Of a stretch of 64,000 bases of DNA, positions 38,804 through 52,209 are shown piece after piece. The stretch comes from Geobacteraceae bacterium (lineage in GTDB: Bacteria > Desulfobacterota > Desulfuromonadia > Geobacterales > Pseudopelobacteraceae). The DNA is taken from the NCBI GenBank assembly GCA_025355965.1, contig JANXYR010000043.1, positions 62,001-126,000 of the forward strand. Direction: 5' to 3'. A program made the translations under genes and the position numbers. Within the stretch, counting starts at the first letter, position 1, and each line of letters opens with the position of its first letter. Under the pieces are notes generated by a model that had not been told where the DNA came from, did not search any database, and worked only from the letters and a program-made list of their open reading frames with translations.

Positions 38804-39595
38804 ATGTCCAATCAATATATTGAAAAAAAGTTTCTCTATTTAGTTTTTATCTCTCTCCTTCTGCACCTGGGAGTGTTTGCAGGGCTTTATTATTTTCCTC
38901 CGTCGCAACAAGAGCCTCCAAAAGAACCGGTTTTTATCGATTTACAACAGATGCCTGAACCAAAGCAACCGCCTGAACCGCGCCAGCAAGACACTAAGCG
39001 GCGTTCTGAACAGCGCATCAGAGTCCCCAGGGAGAGTGCCCCTCACGGTGATGCGCCACAAGATGTACAGGCTATTGAAAAACAGACCGTATCAAGACAG
39101 CCTCCGATCACTCCCGGCTCTTCAGCAGCAAGCCTATTGAAACCAAAACAACAGGCGGTGCAGCAACCACCGCCCACACAGAATCTGTTCCCAGGAGCCA
39201 GCCGTTTGGCTAAACTGGAAGAAAGCTATCGGCGCAAGTTTGAAGACAACATCGCCGATGGCGACACCCGCTTTTTGAACAGCGATGATATCGTGTTCGG
39301 CTCTTTCCTGCGCCGCTTCGAAGGAGCTGTATATGGAGTATGGCGCTACCCGCAGGAAGCCGCCATGAAGGGGATAGAAGGGATCACACCGGTTCGGATC
39401 ACCTTCAATCGGCAAGGTGAGATCACTAAAATACAGCAACTTGAAAGCTCCGGCGCCCGTATACTGGACGAAGAGGTGCTACGCACCCTGCGGGCCATCG
39501 GACCGGTGGGTGGCTTTCCCAAAGGTTATGACAAGGACGAGTTCCACTTGATTGCTTTTTTTCAGTATGGCGGAGCGAGAAGGTCGCTGAGATGA
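38804..39595 (+). CDS. TonB-like energy transducer
   Basis: N-terminal TM, Pro-rich middle, C-terminal TonB-like domain. Confidence 0.82.
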   Translation: MSNQYIEKKFLYLVFISLLLHLGVFAGLYYFPPSQQEPPKEPVFIDLQQMPEPKQPPEPRQQDTKRRSEQRIRVPRESAPHGDAPQDVQAIEKQTVSRQPPITPGSSAASLLKPKQQAVQQPPPTQNLFPGASRLAKLEESYRRKFEDNIADGDTRFLNSDDIVFGSFLRRFEGAVYGVWRYPQEAAMKGIEGITPVRITFNRQGEITKIQQLESSGARILDEEVLRTLRAIGPVGGFPKGYDKDEFHLIAFFQYGGARRSLR

Positions 39596-40965
39596 ACAAA
39601 GCCAATGGTTTCCTGATATCAGCACCGCAAAGCGGCAGCGGCAAGACAACGGTCAGCCTGGCGATAATGGCGGCACTCGTGCGGCGGGGTCTGGACGTGT
39701 CGCCCTTCAAGTGCGGACCAGATTTTATTGACCCAAGTTATCACCGTTTGGTGACAGGCCGCCCTTCGGTTAACCTTGATGGCTGGATGTGCGGCGAGGC
39801 ATTTGTAAGTGAGACTTTTCTTACCAACCTCGTAGGACAGACAATCGCTGTCATTGAAGGAGTCATGGGGCTTTTTGACGGCATCGGCGCATCTTCCAGA
39901 GAAGGGAGCAGCGCCCAGATTGCCGCCATGACAGGAGCGCCGGTTATTTTAGTCGTTAATGCACGCGGCATGGCGGCCAGCGCTGCGGCCCTAGTCAAAG
40001 GTTTTGCCGGTTTTGATCCGCGGGTCAGGCTGGCGGGCGTCATCTTCAATAACGTCGGCAGCGAAAACCATTCAGCACTTCTCAAGGAAGCACTTGCCTG
40101 CCATTGCCCCGAAATTTTCTGTTTTGGCTGCATCCCCCGCGATGAGTCGCTGGTTATCCCTTCGCGCCACCTGGGGCTGATAACAGCGGAAGATAACCCG
40201 CTTTCTGCCGATTTTATCGGGCGGCTGGCAGATAGTGCTGAACGTTTTCTGGATCTTGATCGACTGGCCGGACTGGGCTTCGACTCCACTCAGCCTGCAG
40301 ATAGTATACGGTTGGTGAGCGGAGTCGAGCCAGTCCGAATCGCCGTTGCCCGCGATTCAGCGTTCTGTTTCATGTACGAGGACAATATGCGCCTGCTGCG
40401 AGAAGCAGGAGCAGAGCTCGTCTTTTTCTCGCCGCTTAATGATACCACCCTGCCAACCGATATCCATGGCATCTATCTGCCGGGTGGCTATCCCGAGCTG
40501 CATGCCGTGGAACTGGCTAAAAATGTAAGCATGAAAGAGTCTCTCCGGGCAGCAGTCGCTAAGGATATGCCGGTTTATGCAGAGTGTGGCGGATTTGTCT
40601 ATCTCACCGAGGGGATTGATGCTTCTGACAATCAGTTGCCGGCAGATTTTGTGGGAATTTTTCCGGTACGCTGCCGGATGCTGCCACGCCGGAAGTCGCT
40701 AGGCTATAGGCAGGTAGAGCTGACTGAAGATGTCAGCATCGGCACTGCAGGAACTGTGGTCCGGGGCCATGAATTTCATTACTCGGAGATCGGCAAGATG
40801 CCGGAAGAGATCAAGCACTGTTACAGAGTGTCAAGAAAGGGAGTTATGTTAGGGGTTGAGGGATTCCGAATCCAGAACTGTCTTGCTTCATATATTCATT
40901 TGCACTTTGGCAGTAACCGGGAAATCGCCGGAACGTTTGTGGCCGCATGTAAAGGACCGATATAA
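39592..40965 (+). CDS. cbiA: Cobyrinate a,c-diamide synthase
   Basis: [62 protein letters not shown]. Confidence 0.92.
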   Translation: MNKANGFLISAPQSGSGKTTVSLAIMAALVRRGLDVSPFKCGPDFIDPSYHRLVTGRPSVNLDGWMCGEAFVSETFLTNLVGQTIAVIEGVMGLFDGIGASSREGSSAQIAAMTGAPVILVVNARGMAASAAALVKGFAGFDPRVRLAGVIFNNVGSENHSALLKEALACHCPEIFCFGCIPRDESLVIPSRHLGLITAEDNPLSADFIGRLADSAERFLDLDRLAGLGFDSTQPADSIRLVSGVEPVRIAVARDSAFCFMYEDNMRLLREAGAELVFFSPLNDTTLPTDIHGIYLPGGYPELHAVELAKNVSMKESLRAAVAKDMPVYAECGGFVYLTEGIDASDNQLPADFVGIFPVRCRMLPRRKSLGYRQVELTEDVSIGTAGTVVRGHEFHYSEIGKMPEEIKHCYRVSRKGVMLGVEGFRIQNCLASYIHLHFGSNREIAGTFVAACKGPI

Positions 40966-40974
40966 GCTGACTTA

Positions 40975-41883
40975 CTAAAGCGTGGTCATGGTATTGAACA
41001 GAACATCAACCTCACGGCTGATGACTTCATATTCCTCGTCCAGATCGGATAGAAAATTCTCCAGGCACGTAGCCAGCGGATTTGCTGAAGACTCCGTCAG
41101 AACGTTCCAGGCATTTTCTTCTGACGGCCCCGGAATACTGGCCTGTGCCACACTGTTGGCTGTGACATGAGATAGACAGTAAAAATCAGCCAACGCAATA
41201 ATTGCCGCCAGCAGTGGGTCCTCAGTGGCCATTTCCGAAGAGTGGTGGTGAGAGATAACATCACAGTACACGGAAGGGAAATTCCAGCGTTGCGCCAGGC
41301 AGAGCCCCACCTCGCAGTGCGTGGTTCCGAAAGAATCATATTCCGCTTCGTAGGTGGTACGACTTGTATTACTGATGCTGGTCAACATCAGGCCGTATTC
41401 TTCTTTGCAGTAGTGCCCCAGAAAAACCTTGCCAATATCGTGTAGGATCCCCACCAGATAGGCCTTTTCTGAGTCCATATAGTTTACCATGCTCGATATC
41501 CGCCTGGAGATGGCGCCAACACTGAAGGAATGTATCCAGAACATCTTCATATCGAATGGCTGCTCCTTCTGCTTGAAGCCATCCACAAAATAACTGGTCA
41601 AAATCATCTCACGCACGCTTTTAAAGCCGAGAAACAACAGGGCGCGTTTGACTGATACAATGGCATTGTTTGTGCGGTACAAAGGTGAATTAACAACTCT
41701 GATAACCCTGGCAGCCAGTACCTGATCGGACAGAATCAAGTCGGCAATGTCATCCGGGGCGGCATCCGGGTCGTCAAGCAGTGCGACAACTTTGGAAACA
41801 ATGGCGGGGATGGTCGGCAGATCGCTGATATCCTTGAAAAGCTTTCGGGCTTTTATCATCATTGCTACTTTATCCACAAACAT
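40975..41883 (-). CDS. HDOD domain protein
   Basis: ISDLPTIPAIVSKVVALLDDPDAAPDDIADLILSDQVLAARVIRVVNSPLY; LVGILHDIGKVFL. Confidence 0.92.
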   Translation of the reverse strand: MFVDKVAMMIKARKLFKDISDLPTIPAIVSKVVALLDDPDAAPDDIADLILSDQVLAARVIRVVNSPLYRTNNAIVSVKRALLFLGFKSVREMILTSYFVDGFKQKEQPFDMKMFWIHSFSVGAISRRISSMVNYMDSEKAYLVGILHDIGKVFLGHYCKEEYGLMLTSISNTSRTTYEAEYDSFGTTHCEVGLCLAQRWNFPSVYCDVISHHHSSEMATEDPLLAAIIALADFYCLSHVTANSVAQASIPGPSEENAWNVLTESSANPLATCLENFLSDLDEEYEVISREVDVLFNTMTTL

Positions 41884-41892
41884 TACCTCCAG

Positions 41893-44797
<2,905 letters not shown>

Positions 44798-44850
44798 CAT
44801 ATCCGAGTTAGCTTTACACAATGCCGTCCTTAATTTATTTATAGGAGTCC

Positions 44851-47289
44851 TTGATGTCTGACCGTTACCTTATACCTGCTGATAAACTACGTTGGAACTG
44901 CGATCCGGACCTTCTCGGCTTTGAAACGACTGCAGAACTTCCCGATTTCAATGATGCCATCGGGCAGAAGCGGGCACTGCGTTCCATTGAATTCGGCCTG
45001 GGAGTTGATGGTTCCGGCTTCAATCTGTATATATCCGGCGAAACCGGCACCGGTCGCACATCTACTATCGCCAGCATTCTCAGCAAACGCGCAAAAAACG
45101 AGCCACAGCCACACGACTGGGTATATGTCAATAATTTCAAGGACTCGGATTCTGCAATTTCGCTCGATCTTCCTGCCGGAAAAGGGAGTGAACTAGCCGT
45201 AGATATGAAGGAGTTGATCGAAGCTTTTCGAAAGGACATCCCTAAAGCACTTGAAAGCAGCGAATATGAAAGCAAACGGGCCGAACTGCTTGAGGGCTAC
45301 CAGACCGCTTCAAACGATCTTTTTCAAGAGCTGGAAAAAGGTGCTGAAAAGCTGGGATTCTCACTACAGAGAACTGTCTCCGGCCTGGTGATCGTACCCC
45401 AGAAGACTGGTCGCAACTATACCCAGGAAGAATATGATGCCCTTAACGATAAAAAACGCCTGAAGCTTGAAAAACTTGGCAAGGAACTGACTGAGCAGCT
45501 AAATGAGGTGCTGCGCCAAGTACGTGAGCAGGAAAAGATAACAAAAGACGCTCTCGCTCAGGCCGATCGTGATCTTGGTATGTCCTGCCTTGGACACCGC
45601 CTTGATCCGCTGAGAGAAAAGTATGGTGAACTTGAAAAAATACTCGGTTACCTGGACTCTGTCCAAGAGGACATCTTGATCACTCTGGACGATTTTAAAC
45701 CGCAATCGACGCAACCACAGATTCCCGGCATCAAGATGCCACGTCAGGAGCCCTCTTTTGACCGCTATCAGGTCAATGTTCTGGTTGACAACAAGGATAC
45801 TGATGGTGCTCCTGTGGTATTTGAGTCTAACCCGACTTATAACAACCTTTTCGGGCGAATTGAGCACGTAATGCAGTACGGCGGTGTGGCTGTTACCGAT
45901 TTCACCATGATTCGTTCCGGTGCACTGCATCGTGCCAACGGCGGATATCTGGTAATAGATGCCCGCGAAGTACTGATAAATCCTTTTGTCTGGGATTCAT
46001 TGAAGCGTTGCATCCGCAATAATGAGATCAGGATAGAGGATGTGCTGGAGCAGTACCGTTTCATGACCATGGTTTCACTCAAACCGGAACCGGTCCAGAT
46101 GAGAGCCAAAATTGTCCTAATCGGTACTCCATGGATTTATTACCTGCTGTTCCATCTTGACCCTGATTATCGCAAGTTTTTCAAAGTAAAAGCAGAGTTT
46201 GATAGCCGTGTATCCCGAACACCTGAAATTATGCACGATTATTCTCTTTTTGTTGCCAGCCATTGCCGTACCGAAGGATTGCTTCCATTTCACAATAGTG
46301 GTGTTGCTGCTCTGCTGGAACATACCGCACGTATGGCCGACGACCAGTCAAAGCTTTCCTCCCAGTTTATGGAGATTGCAGATTTTATCCGTGAAATCAG
46401 TTTTTGGGCTAATAAAGCTGGCCGTACTATAATCAGCGGTGACGATGTCCGCGCGGCGGCTGAAGAGAGTCTTTATCGCGTTAACCGTATTGAAGAGCGG
46501 ATGCAGGAACTGTACGATGATGGCATTATCATGGTTGACACCTCTGGTGCCGTTGCAGGACAGATCAACGGCCTGTCCGTCATTTCCCTCGGAGATCATA
46601 CCTTCGGTCGCCCGACCCGCATTACTGCTACTGTCTATACCGGGCAGGACGGAATGATCAACATCGAACGCGAAGTAAAACTTTCCGGGCCAATTCATGA
46701 CAAGGGGGTCCTGATCCTGACCGGCTATCTGGGAGGAACTTTTGCTTCAGAACGTCCGCTGTCATTGTCAGCTTCAATCTGCTTCGAACAGTCCTACGAT
46801 GGCATAGAGGGGGACAGCGCCTCTTCTACTGAACTCTACGCACTTCTGTCGGCTCTTTCAGGCATTGCCATCAAACAGGGCATTGCGGTAACCGGCAGCG
46901 TCAACCAGCGCGGCATGGTTCAACCGATAGGCGGTGTTAATCACAAGATCGAAGGGTTCTTCGCGGTCTGCCGCTCTCAGGGACTGACTGGAGAGCAAGG
47001 GGTCATGATTCCTAAATCTAACGAACGTCATCTTATGCTGCACGAAGATGTAGTTAAGGCGGTCGATGCCGGACAGTTTCATATCTGGAGTGTAGAAACG
47101 ATTGAGCAGGGGATTGAAATCCTGACCGACGCCAAAGCTGGGCAGCGCGGCAAAAACGGTCGGTTTCCCAAAGGTTCAATTTACCAGTTGGTTGATGCAC
47201 GCTTGCTAGCCATGGCAAATCGGCTGAAAGAGCAAAAGCAGAAACCGAAAGTCAAAAAACGGGCAGTCTCAAAAACAAAAGAAAACTGA
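44851..47289 (+). CDS. Lon-like (LonB-type) ATP-dependent protease
   Basis: GETGTGRTSTIASIL Walker A; EGDSASSTELYALLSALSGIAIKQGIAVTGSVNQRG protease domain. Confidence 0.93.
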   Translation: MMSDRYLIPADKLRWNCDPDLLGFETTAELPDFNDAIGQKRALRSIEFGLGVDGSGFNLYISGETGTGRTSTIASILSKRAKNEPQPHDWVYVNNFKDSDSAISLDLPAGKGSELAVDMKELIEAFRKDIPKALESSEYESKRAELLEGYQTASNDLFQELEKGAEKLGFSLQRTVSGLVIVPQKTGRNYTQEEYDALNDKKRLKLEKLGKELTEQLNEVLRQVREQEKITKDALAQADRDLGMSCLGHRLDPLREKYGELEKILGYLDSVQEDILITLDDFKPQSTQPQIPGIKMPRQEPSFDRYQVNVLVDNKDTDGAPVVFESNPTYNNLFGRIEHVMQYGGVAVTDFTMIRSGALHRANGGYLVIDAREVLINPFVWDSLKRCIRNNEIRIEDVLEQYRFMTMVSLKPEPVQMRAKIVLIGTPWIYYLLFHLDPDYRKFFKVKAEFDSRVSRTPEIMHDYSLFVASHCRTEGLLPFHNSGVAALLEHTARMADDQSKLSSQFMEIADFIREISFWANKAGRTIISGDDVRAAAEESLYRVNRIEERMQELYDDGIIMVDTSGAVAGQINGLSVISLGDHTFGRPTRITATVYTGQDGMINIEREVKLSGPIHDKGVLILTGYLGGTFASERPLSLSASICFEQSYDGIEGDSASSTELYALLSALSGIAIKQGIAVTGSVNQRGMVQPIGGVNHKIEGFFAVCRSQGLTGEQGVMIPKSNERHLMLHEDVVKAVDAGQFHIWSVETIEQGIEILTDAKAGQRGKNGRFPKGSIYQLVDARLLAMANRLKEQKQKPKVKKRAVSKTKEN

Positions 47290-47312
47290 ATTCGACGAGA
47301 AGGGAGTTTATC

Positions 47313-47720
47313 ATGAGCATACAGTGGAGAGAATCTTTAGCGATCGGCGTAGAAGCAATTGACAATCAACACAAGGAGCTTTTGCTTCGTTTTGACAGGT
47401 TATTGAACGCATGCCAAGCAGGTCAAGGAATTGAAGAGCTCAAAAAACTGCTGGTGTTTCTTGGTGAGTACGTGCATACCCATTTCAATGATGAAGAAGC
47501 ACTTCAGCGCCTGCACCGTTATCCCGAATATGAAACCCATCGGGCAGAACACCTCTATTTTATTGAGCAACTTAATATACTTAATTCTGAAACAGAGGCA
47601 GAGGGCGTTTCCACTCATCATGTCATAGGGACCAACAACATGCTACTAAAATGGTTGCTTAACCACATCTCCAAATCAGATAAGGATTTAGGGGATTTTA
47701 TCAAATCGGGCACTCACTGA
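47313..47720 (+). CDS. Bacteriohemerythrin
   Basis: GVEAIDNQHKELLLRFD...HTHFNDEEALQRLHRYPEYETHRAEH...LLKWLLNHISKSDKDLG. Confidence 0.95.
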   Translation: MSIQWRESLAIGVEAIDNQHKELLLRFDRLLNACQAGQGIEELKKLLVFLGEYVHTHFNDEEALQRLHRYPEYETHRAEHLYFIEQLNILNSETEAEGVSTHHVIGTNNMLLKWLLNHISKSDKDLGDFIKSGTH

Positions 47721-47787
47721 CAAACAAAGCACGGGGGCCCAAACTCTGCGCCCCTGTGCTGGGTAAACATTTATAATCCATCCACAA

Positions 47788-47967
47788 TCAGACGCAGTCT
47801 GCTCGCCAGAGGCACTCTGCCTGACCACATTCAGAAACCTGCCCGGTTTCAAAACAGATGGCGTTACCTTCTGCCAACTGTATGGCTCGCACCAATTCAG
47901 CCTTTTTCAGCTTGCCAACCTTGATATCATGTTGCTTTGCAATCTTTTTGATTTCTTCAAGATTCAT
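47788..47967 (-). CDS. SAP/Rho-N-like domain mini-protein (59 aa)
   Basis: MNLEEIKKIAKQHDIKVGKLKKAELVRAIQLAEGNAICFETGQVSECGQAECLWRADCV; below the ORF-track length cutoff. Confidence 0.75.
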   Translation of the reverse strand: MNLEEIKKIAKQHDIKVGKLKKAELVRAIQLAEGNAICFETGQVSECGQAECLWRADCV

Positions 47968-48056
47968 TTTTAAATTCTCCTACTCATGTGGTGGGTAACA
48001 ATTGGCGGTATTCTACCGTACTATTTTTCATAGTCAAGCTCTTGATACAAAAAAAA

Positions 48057-48090
48057 AGGCGGAACAGCAACTGTCCGCCTCTTTTTTTAT
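48057..48090. terminator. Bidirectional intrinsic terminator
   Basis: AGGCGGAACAGcaaCTGTCCGCCT flanked by A-run and T-run. Confidence 0.9.
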
Positions 48091-48104
48091 TTTTGGGTCT
48101 AAAT

Positions 48105-48995
48105 CTATACTGAAATTCCGGCAATTCTCTGCAACGCTTCGCGATATTTATCAGCTGTCTTATCCAAAATCTCCTGCGGCAGCACTGGTGCCGGAGCACA
48201 CTTTCCCCAGTCAAGGGTTTCCAGGTAATCACGCAAGAATTGCTTATCGAAACTCGGTTGCTGTCCACCCGGCTTATATGCTTCCTTCAGCCAGAACCGG
48301 CTTGAATCGGGGGTCATGCATTCATCAATAATAATCAGTTCACCATTATAAACACCAAACTCGAACTTCGTATCGGCAATAATAATTCCCTTTTTATCAG
48401 CCAGATCACGCGCACGGATATAAATCTTAAGGGTGTAATCACGCGCTTTTTCCGCAAGATCACGACCACAGAGTTCCACCATCTTTTCAAAGGAAATTGT
48501 TTCATCGTGAGCGCCTAGATCGGCCTTGGTAGAAGGGGTGAAGATCGGCTCCGGCAGGCGATCTGACTCTTTCAGACCAGTCGGCAATTTAATGCCACTG
48601 ATTTCACCTGTTGTCTTGTAATCCTTCCAGCCAGAACCGGAGACATAACCACGCACGATACATTCTACCGGCAGCGGAGTTGCCTTTTTGACCAACATCG
48701 AACGCCCTTTGAGAATTTCAGCGTAAGGCTGGCATTCAGCGGGGTAGTCAGCGACATCAATAGATATAATGTGGTTAGGAACGATGTCTTCCATCTGGCG
48801 GAACCAGAAGGCAGATATCTGGGTCAGAACAAATCCCTTATCCGGAATTGGCTCATTCATGATCACATCAAAAGCCGAAATTCGGTCAGATGTCACCAGC
48901 AAAAGAGTCTCGCCCAGATCATAAATATCGCGCACCTTACCTCGAGCTATCAGGTTCAAACCGGGAAAATCAGTTTGCAGAACAAGTGTTGACAT
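48105..48995 (-). CDS. purC: Phosphoribosylaminoimidazole-succinocarboxamide synthase
   Basis: [61 protein letters not shown]. Confidence 0.96.
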   Translation of the reverse strand: MSTLVLQTDFPGLNLIARGKVRDIYDLGETLLLVTSDRISAFDVIMNEPIPDKGFVLTQISAFWFRQMEDIVPNHIISIDVADYPAECQPYAEILKGRSMLVKKATPLPVECIVRGYVSGSGWKDYKTTGEISGIKLPTGLKESDRLPEPIFTPSTKADLGAHDETISFEKMVELCGRDLAEKARDYTLKIYIRARDLADKKGIIIADTKFEFGVYNGELIIIDECMTPDSSRFWLKEAYKPGGQQPSFDKQFLRDYLETLDWGKCAPAPVLPQEILDKTADKYREALQRIAGISV

Positions 48996-49004
48996 ATCAG
49001 CCTC

Positions 49005-50591
49005 CTATTTATCGGTAATCAGTGCCTGATTTATCTCTATTTTTGCTTTTCCCCGCAACCCTTTGACCCATTCGGCCAAGATATTTTCCTGTTTTTTAGG
49101 GAGCATCGTCTTCTTTAGCGTTTCCTTTACTGAATCAAACTGTTCTTTTGGCGCGTCCGTACGGCTCTTTACTCGAACAGCGTACCAGCGATTTGCGACT
49201 TTAAAGGGAGTGGCAGGTACCTGTGATGCCGAGAGTTTAAAAACTGCTTCTACTATTTCGGGAGAGGTGCCTATGACTGGGATATCACCTTTGGCAGAGT
49301 AACCGAAGCTTCCAGTAGTTTGGGTTTTGAGTGCGACTTTAGTCGACAACTGTTTTGCCGCATTTTCAGCTTTTGCCTTAGCCAGCTCGACCGCTTTGGC
49401 CGCCTTGGCTTTTTCCTCAACAGCTCCTCTTATTTCGGCCAGCGCCGGGACAGTTGAAGCTTTACGTTCTTTAGCCTTGAGAATATATATTCCCTTTGCT
49501 GTTTCAACCGGTCCGCCAAGCTCACCCTGCTTAAGCTCAAGAGCTTTTTTGATCACTGCTGTTTCGCCAATGAGTGAGGCAGGAGGTGCGCTCGCAGGAA
49601 ACAGAGTCGTTTCCTGAACCTTTTGTTTCAACTCACCGGCAATCAGGCTCAAATCACCTGACTTGATATTTTTATACAATGTGTCGGCAGCCAGTTCAAA
49701 CATTTGCTTGGCCGTCTTCTGTTTAGTCGCTTCAACCTTAACCTTTTCCTTAACTTCAGTTAAAGGCTGAATACCGTCCTTTCCTTGCCAACGGTCAATA
49801 TTTTTCTGATAAAATGTCTGAATTTCCTCTTCCGACACGGATGTTTTTGCGGCCTGTGAAGCCGGGTCGAGCAGAATATACGAAAGCGCCACTTTTTCAG
49901 CAGTTTTAAAATCATTTGGATTTTTCTGCAGATGCTCGTTCAAGTCGGCATCACCAAGCTTTACCTCCGCGACCACATCTGAGGGGGCATAGGCAATATA
50001 CTCAAGATCCAGTTTGTCATTCTCTTTTTTATACTGTGCCAGGGCATCGGCATCAGTAACAACGGCCTTATTCTTGATTGATTGTTGAACTTTTCTGAGC
50101 ATAACTTCAGCTTCATGCCCTTCCTCAAAATCCTTTGCAGTCATACGGTTTGACCTTAAAATTTGCTGATATTGGTCAAAACTGAATTTGCCACCTCTCT
50201 GGAACATCGGCATGGATTCTATTGAGGCAGAAACCTCCGCTTTTGAAACCTTGATTCCGAGTGATTTGGCCTCCTTCATCGCTAGCAGATTATCAATCAA
50301 ACCATCGAGTGCAACTTTTCTTAATCCCAGCATTTTTTCCATCTCGGGCGGAATCGACTGGCCATAGATTTGCTGGTACATACTTCTGATACGCTGGTAG
50401 GCAGTCTGGTACTCTTCGAGAGAAATCTTTGTGCCGTTCACCTTGGCGGCATACCCCCCTTTCCCCCCACCCATTCCATCACTACCCTTCCCCCACACGA
50501 GAAAGATAGTTCCCACAAAGGAAAGGACAATGATAACAAAGACAATCTTGATGACAATTGAATCTTTCTGCTTACGCATGGTACTCAGCAT
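49005..50591 (-). CDS. SurA/PpiD-like periplasmic peptidyl-prolyl isomerase
   Basis: N-terminal TM, SurA-N region VNGTKISLEEYQTAYQRIR, parvulin-like region; preferred start at 50591. Confidence 0.88.
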   Translation of the reverse strand: MLSTMRKQKDSIVIKIVFVIIVLSFVGTIFLVWGKGSDGMGGGKGGYAAKVNGTKISLEEYQTAYQRIRSMYQQIYGQSIPPEMEKMLGLRKVALDGLIDNLLAMKEAKSLGIKVSKAEVSASIESMPMFQRGGKFSFDQYQQILRSNRMTAKDFEEGHEAEVMLRKVQQSIKNKAVVTDADALAQYKKENDKLDLEYIAYAPSDVVAEVKLGDADLNEHLQKNPNDFKTAEKVALSYILLDPASQAAKTSVSEEEIQTFYQKNIDRWQGKDGIQPLTEVKEKVKVEATKQKTAKQMFELAADTLYKNIKSGDLSLIAGELKQKVQETTLFPASAPPASLIGETAVIKKALELKQGELGGPVETAKGIYILKAKERKASTVPALAEIRGAVEEKAKAAKAVELAKAKAENAAKQLSTKVALKTQTTGSFGYSAKGDIPVIGTSPEIVEAVFKLSASQVPATPFKVANRWYAVRVKSRTDAPKEQFDSVKETLKKTMLPKKQENILAEWVKGLRGKAKIEINQALITDK

Positions 50592-50900
50592 AAATGGTGC
50601 TCCTTGGCATATTGAAAGTACGTAAAACGCCGCCAAGAGCGGCGGGAGCGAATACTACTATACGTACACACTGATTGCAAGCGCTTGTTTATAGTGTCCT
50701 CACCCCGCCAAACTGGATAAGTACTTTAACAACGTTGTTTTTTGTCCAAAAACAACTTTTAACTTACTAATATTGCATATACATGTTGAGGCGATTTTAT
50801 TTAGTCTGAATATATTCTTGAGTTTACGCAGCCATTCAGGTACGATTTTTAGTTCGGGAGCAATTTATCTATCATCACTGAAAAATGGTACGGGAGCCTT

Positions 50901-51977
50901 ATGAGTACAGAATATGTTCCGAAATGGATAGCATGGGAAACCACGCAAAAATGCAACCTACACTGTGTACACTGCCGTTGTTCATCTGATCTGACCTCTT
51001 CAGAAGGTGACTTTACTACTGCAGAAGGAAAGAAACTCCTTAAGGATATTGCCGATTTTTCCAAACCGGTTGTCGTTCTTTCCGGTGGAGAGCCGCTGTT
51101 ACGCCCCGACATCTTTGAACTTGCAGAGTACGGCACATCCCTTGGCCTACGGATGTGCATGGCGACCAATGGTTCATTAGTTACTGACGAAATCTGTCAA
51201 AAAATGAAACTGGCCGATATAAAAATGGTTTCTCTGTCGCTTGATGGATCTACAGCCGAAGTACACGACAATTTCCGCCAGTCCCCCGGTTCATTTGAAG
51301 GAGTAGTACGGGCAGCAGAAATATTCCGAAGAAATGGCCAAAAGTTTTTGATTAATTCTTCTTTCACCAAACGGAATCAAACAGACATTGCCGCCACCTT
51401 CAAGACGGCAAAAGGACTGGGTGCTACCGCTTGGTATATGTTCATGATCGTCCCGACCGGGCGCGGCGAAGAGATTATGAGTGAACTTATCTCAAAAGAA
51501 GATTACGAAGAGATTCTGGACTGGCACTACCAGCAGGAAAAGATGGAGGACGATATCCTGATGCGCCCGACCTGCGCTCCTCACTACTACAGAATCGTAC
51601 CACAGAAAGCGAAAGCAGAAGGAACCACGTTCGAACGTCGCTCCCTGACCTTTTCCACCGGAGGCGGAAAGGGTTGCATCGCCGCACAATCCATCTGTTT
51701 GATTGACTGCTTTGGCAACGTAAAGCCTTGCTCCTATTTTCACAGAACAGCCGGCAACATAAAGCAGACCCCTTTCCGTGAAATTTGGGAAAGTTCCGAA
51801 CTATTTAAAGATCTGCGAGATTTTAAATCTTATAAAGGGAAGTGCGGCCAGTGCGAATATATCAACGTCTGTGGTGGGTGTCGTGCCAGGGCCGATGCTG
51901 TATATGGCGACTATATGGAAGAGGAACCATTCTGTAACTATGTTCCGATTAAAATGCAGCGGGAAAATGCCAAATAG
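50901..51977 (+). CDS. Radical SAM/SPASM protein (AhbC/AhbD/NirJ-like)
   Basis: [13 protein letters not shown] (CxxxCxxC); [22 protein letters not shown]. Confidence 0.88.
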   Translation: MSTEYVPKWIAWETTQKCNLHCVHCRCSSDLTSSEGDFTTAEGKKLLKDIADFSKPVVVLSGGEPLLRPDIFELAEYGTSLGLRMCMATNGSLVTDEICQKMKLADIKMVSLSLDGSTAEVHDNFRQSPGSFEGVVRAAEIFRRNGQKFLINSSFTKRNQTDIAATFKTAKGLGATAWYMFMIVPTGRGEEIMSELISKEDYEEILDWHYQQEKMEDDILMRPTCAPHYYRIVPQKAKAEGTTFERRSLTFSTGGGKGCIAAQSICLIDCFGNVKPCSYFHRTAGNIKQTPFREIWESSELFKDLRDFKSYKGKCGQCEYINVCGGCRARADAVYGDYMEEEPFCNYVPIKMQRENAK

Positions 51978-52030
51978 CACATTTTCCTATTGACAGCAGC
52001 GACCTGAGACGTTATAAGAGAAATCCTTTT

Positions 52031-52106
52031 GCCCAGGTAGCTCAGTCGGTAGAGCAGAGGATTGAAAATCCTCGTGTCGGCGGTTCGATTCCGTCCCTGG
52101 GCACCA
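52031..52106 (+). tRNA. tRNA-Phe (GAA) with encoded CCA
   Basis: GCCCAGG...CTC...GGATTGAAAATCC anticodon arm...GGCGGTTCGATTCCGTCCCTGGGCACCA cloverleaf. Confidence 0.96.
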
Positions 52107-52108
52107 CT
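52088..52108 (+). repeat. Attachment-site direct repeat, copy at tRNA-Phe
   Basis: ATTCCGTCCCTGGGCACCACT, identical at 60475-60495. Confidence 0.93.
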
Positions 52109-52151
52109 TAGTTTTGTTTGGTAATGATTTCACTATGTTACAGCTTTTTTG

Positions 52152-52209
52152 AAAGCCTCCAAGTCATGACGGTACACAACCGGCACACAGACTTCTGGAG
52201 GCTTTTTTT
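52152..52209 (+). terminator. Terminator hairpin whose 3' arm contains the int Shine-Dalgarno
   Basis: AAAGCCTCCA...TGGAGGCTTTTTTT, ending at the base before ATG 52210. Confidence 0.85.

Noticed and set aside
47733-47762. GC-rich hairpin after the hemerythrin gene as a special element
   Set aside because: Plausible simple terminator or processing hairpin, with no T tract and no other unusual feature.
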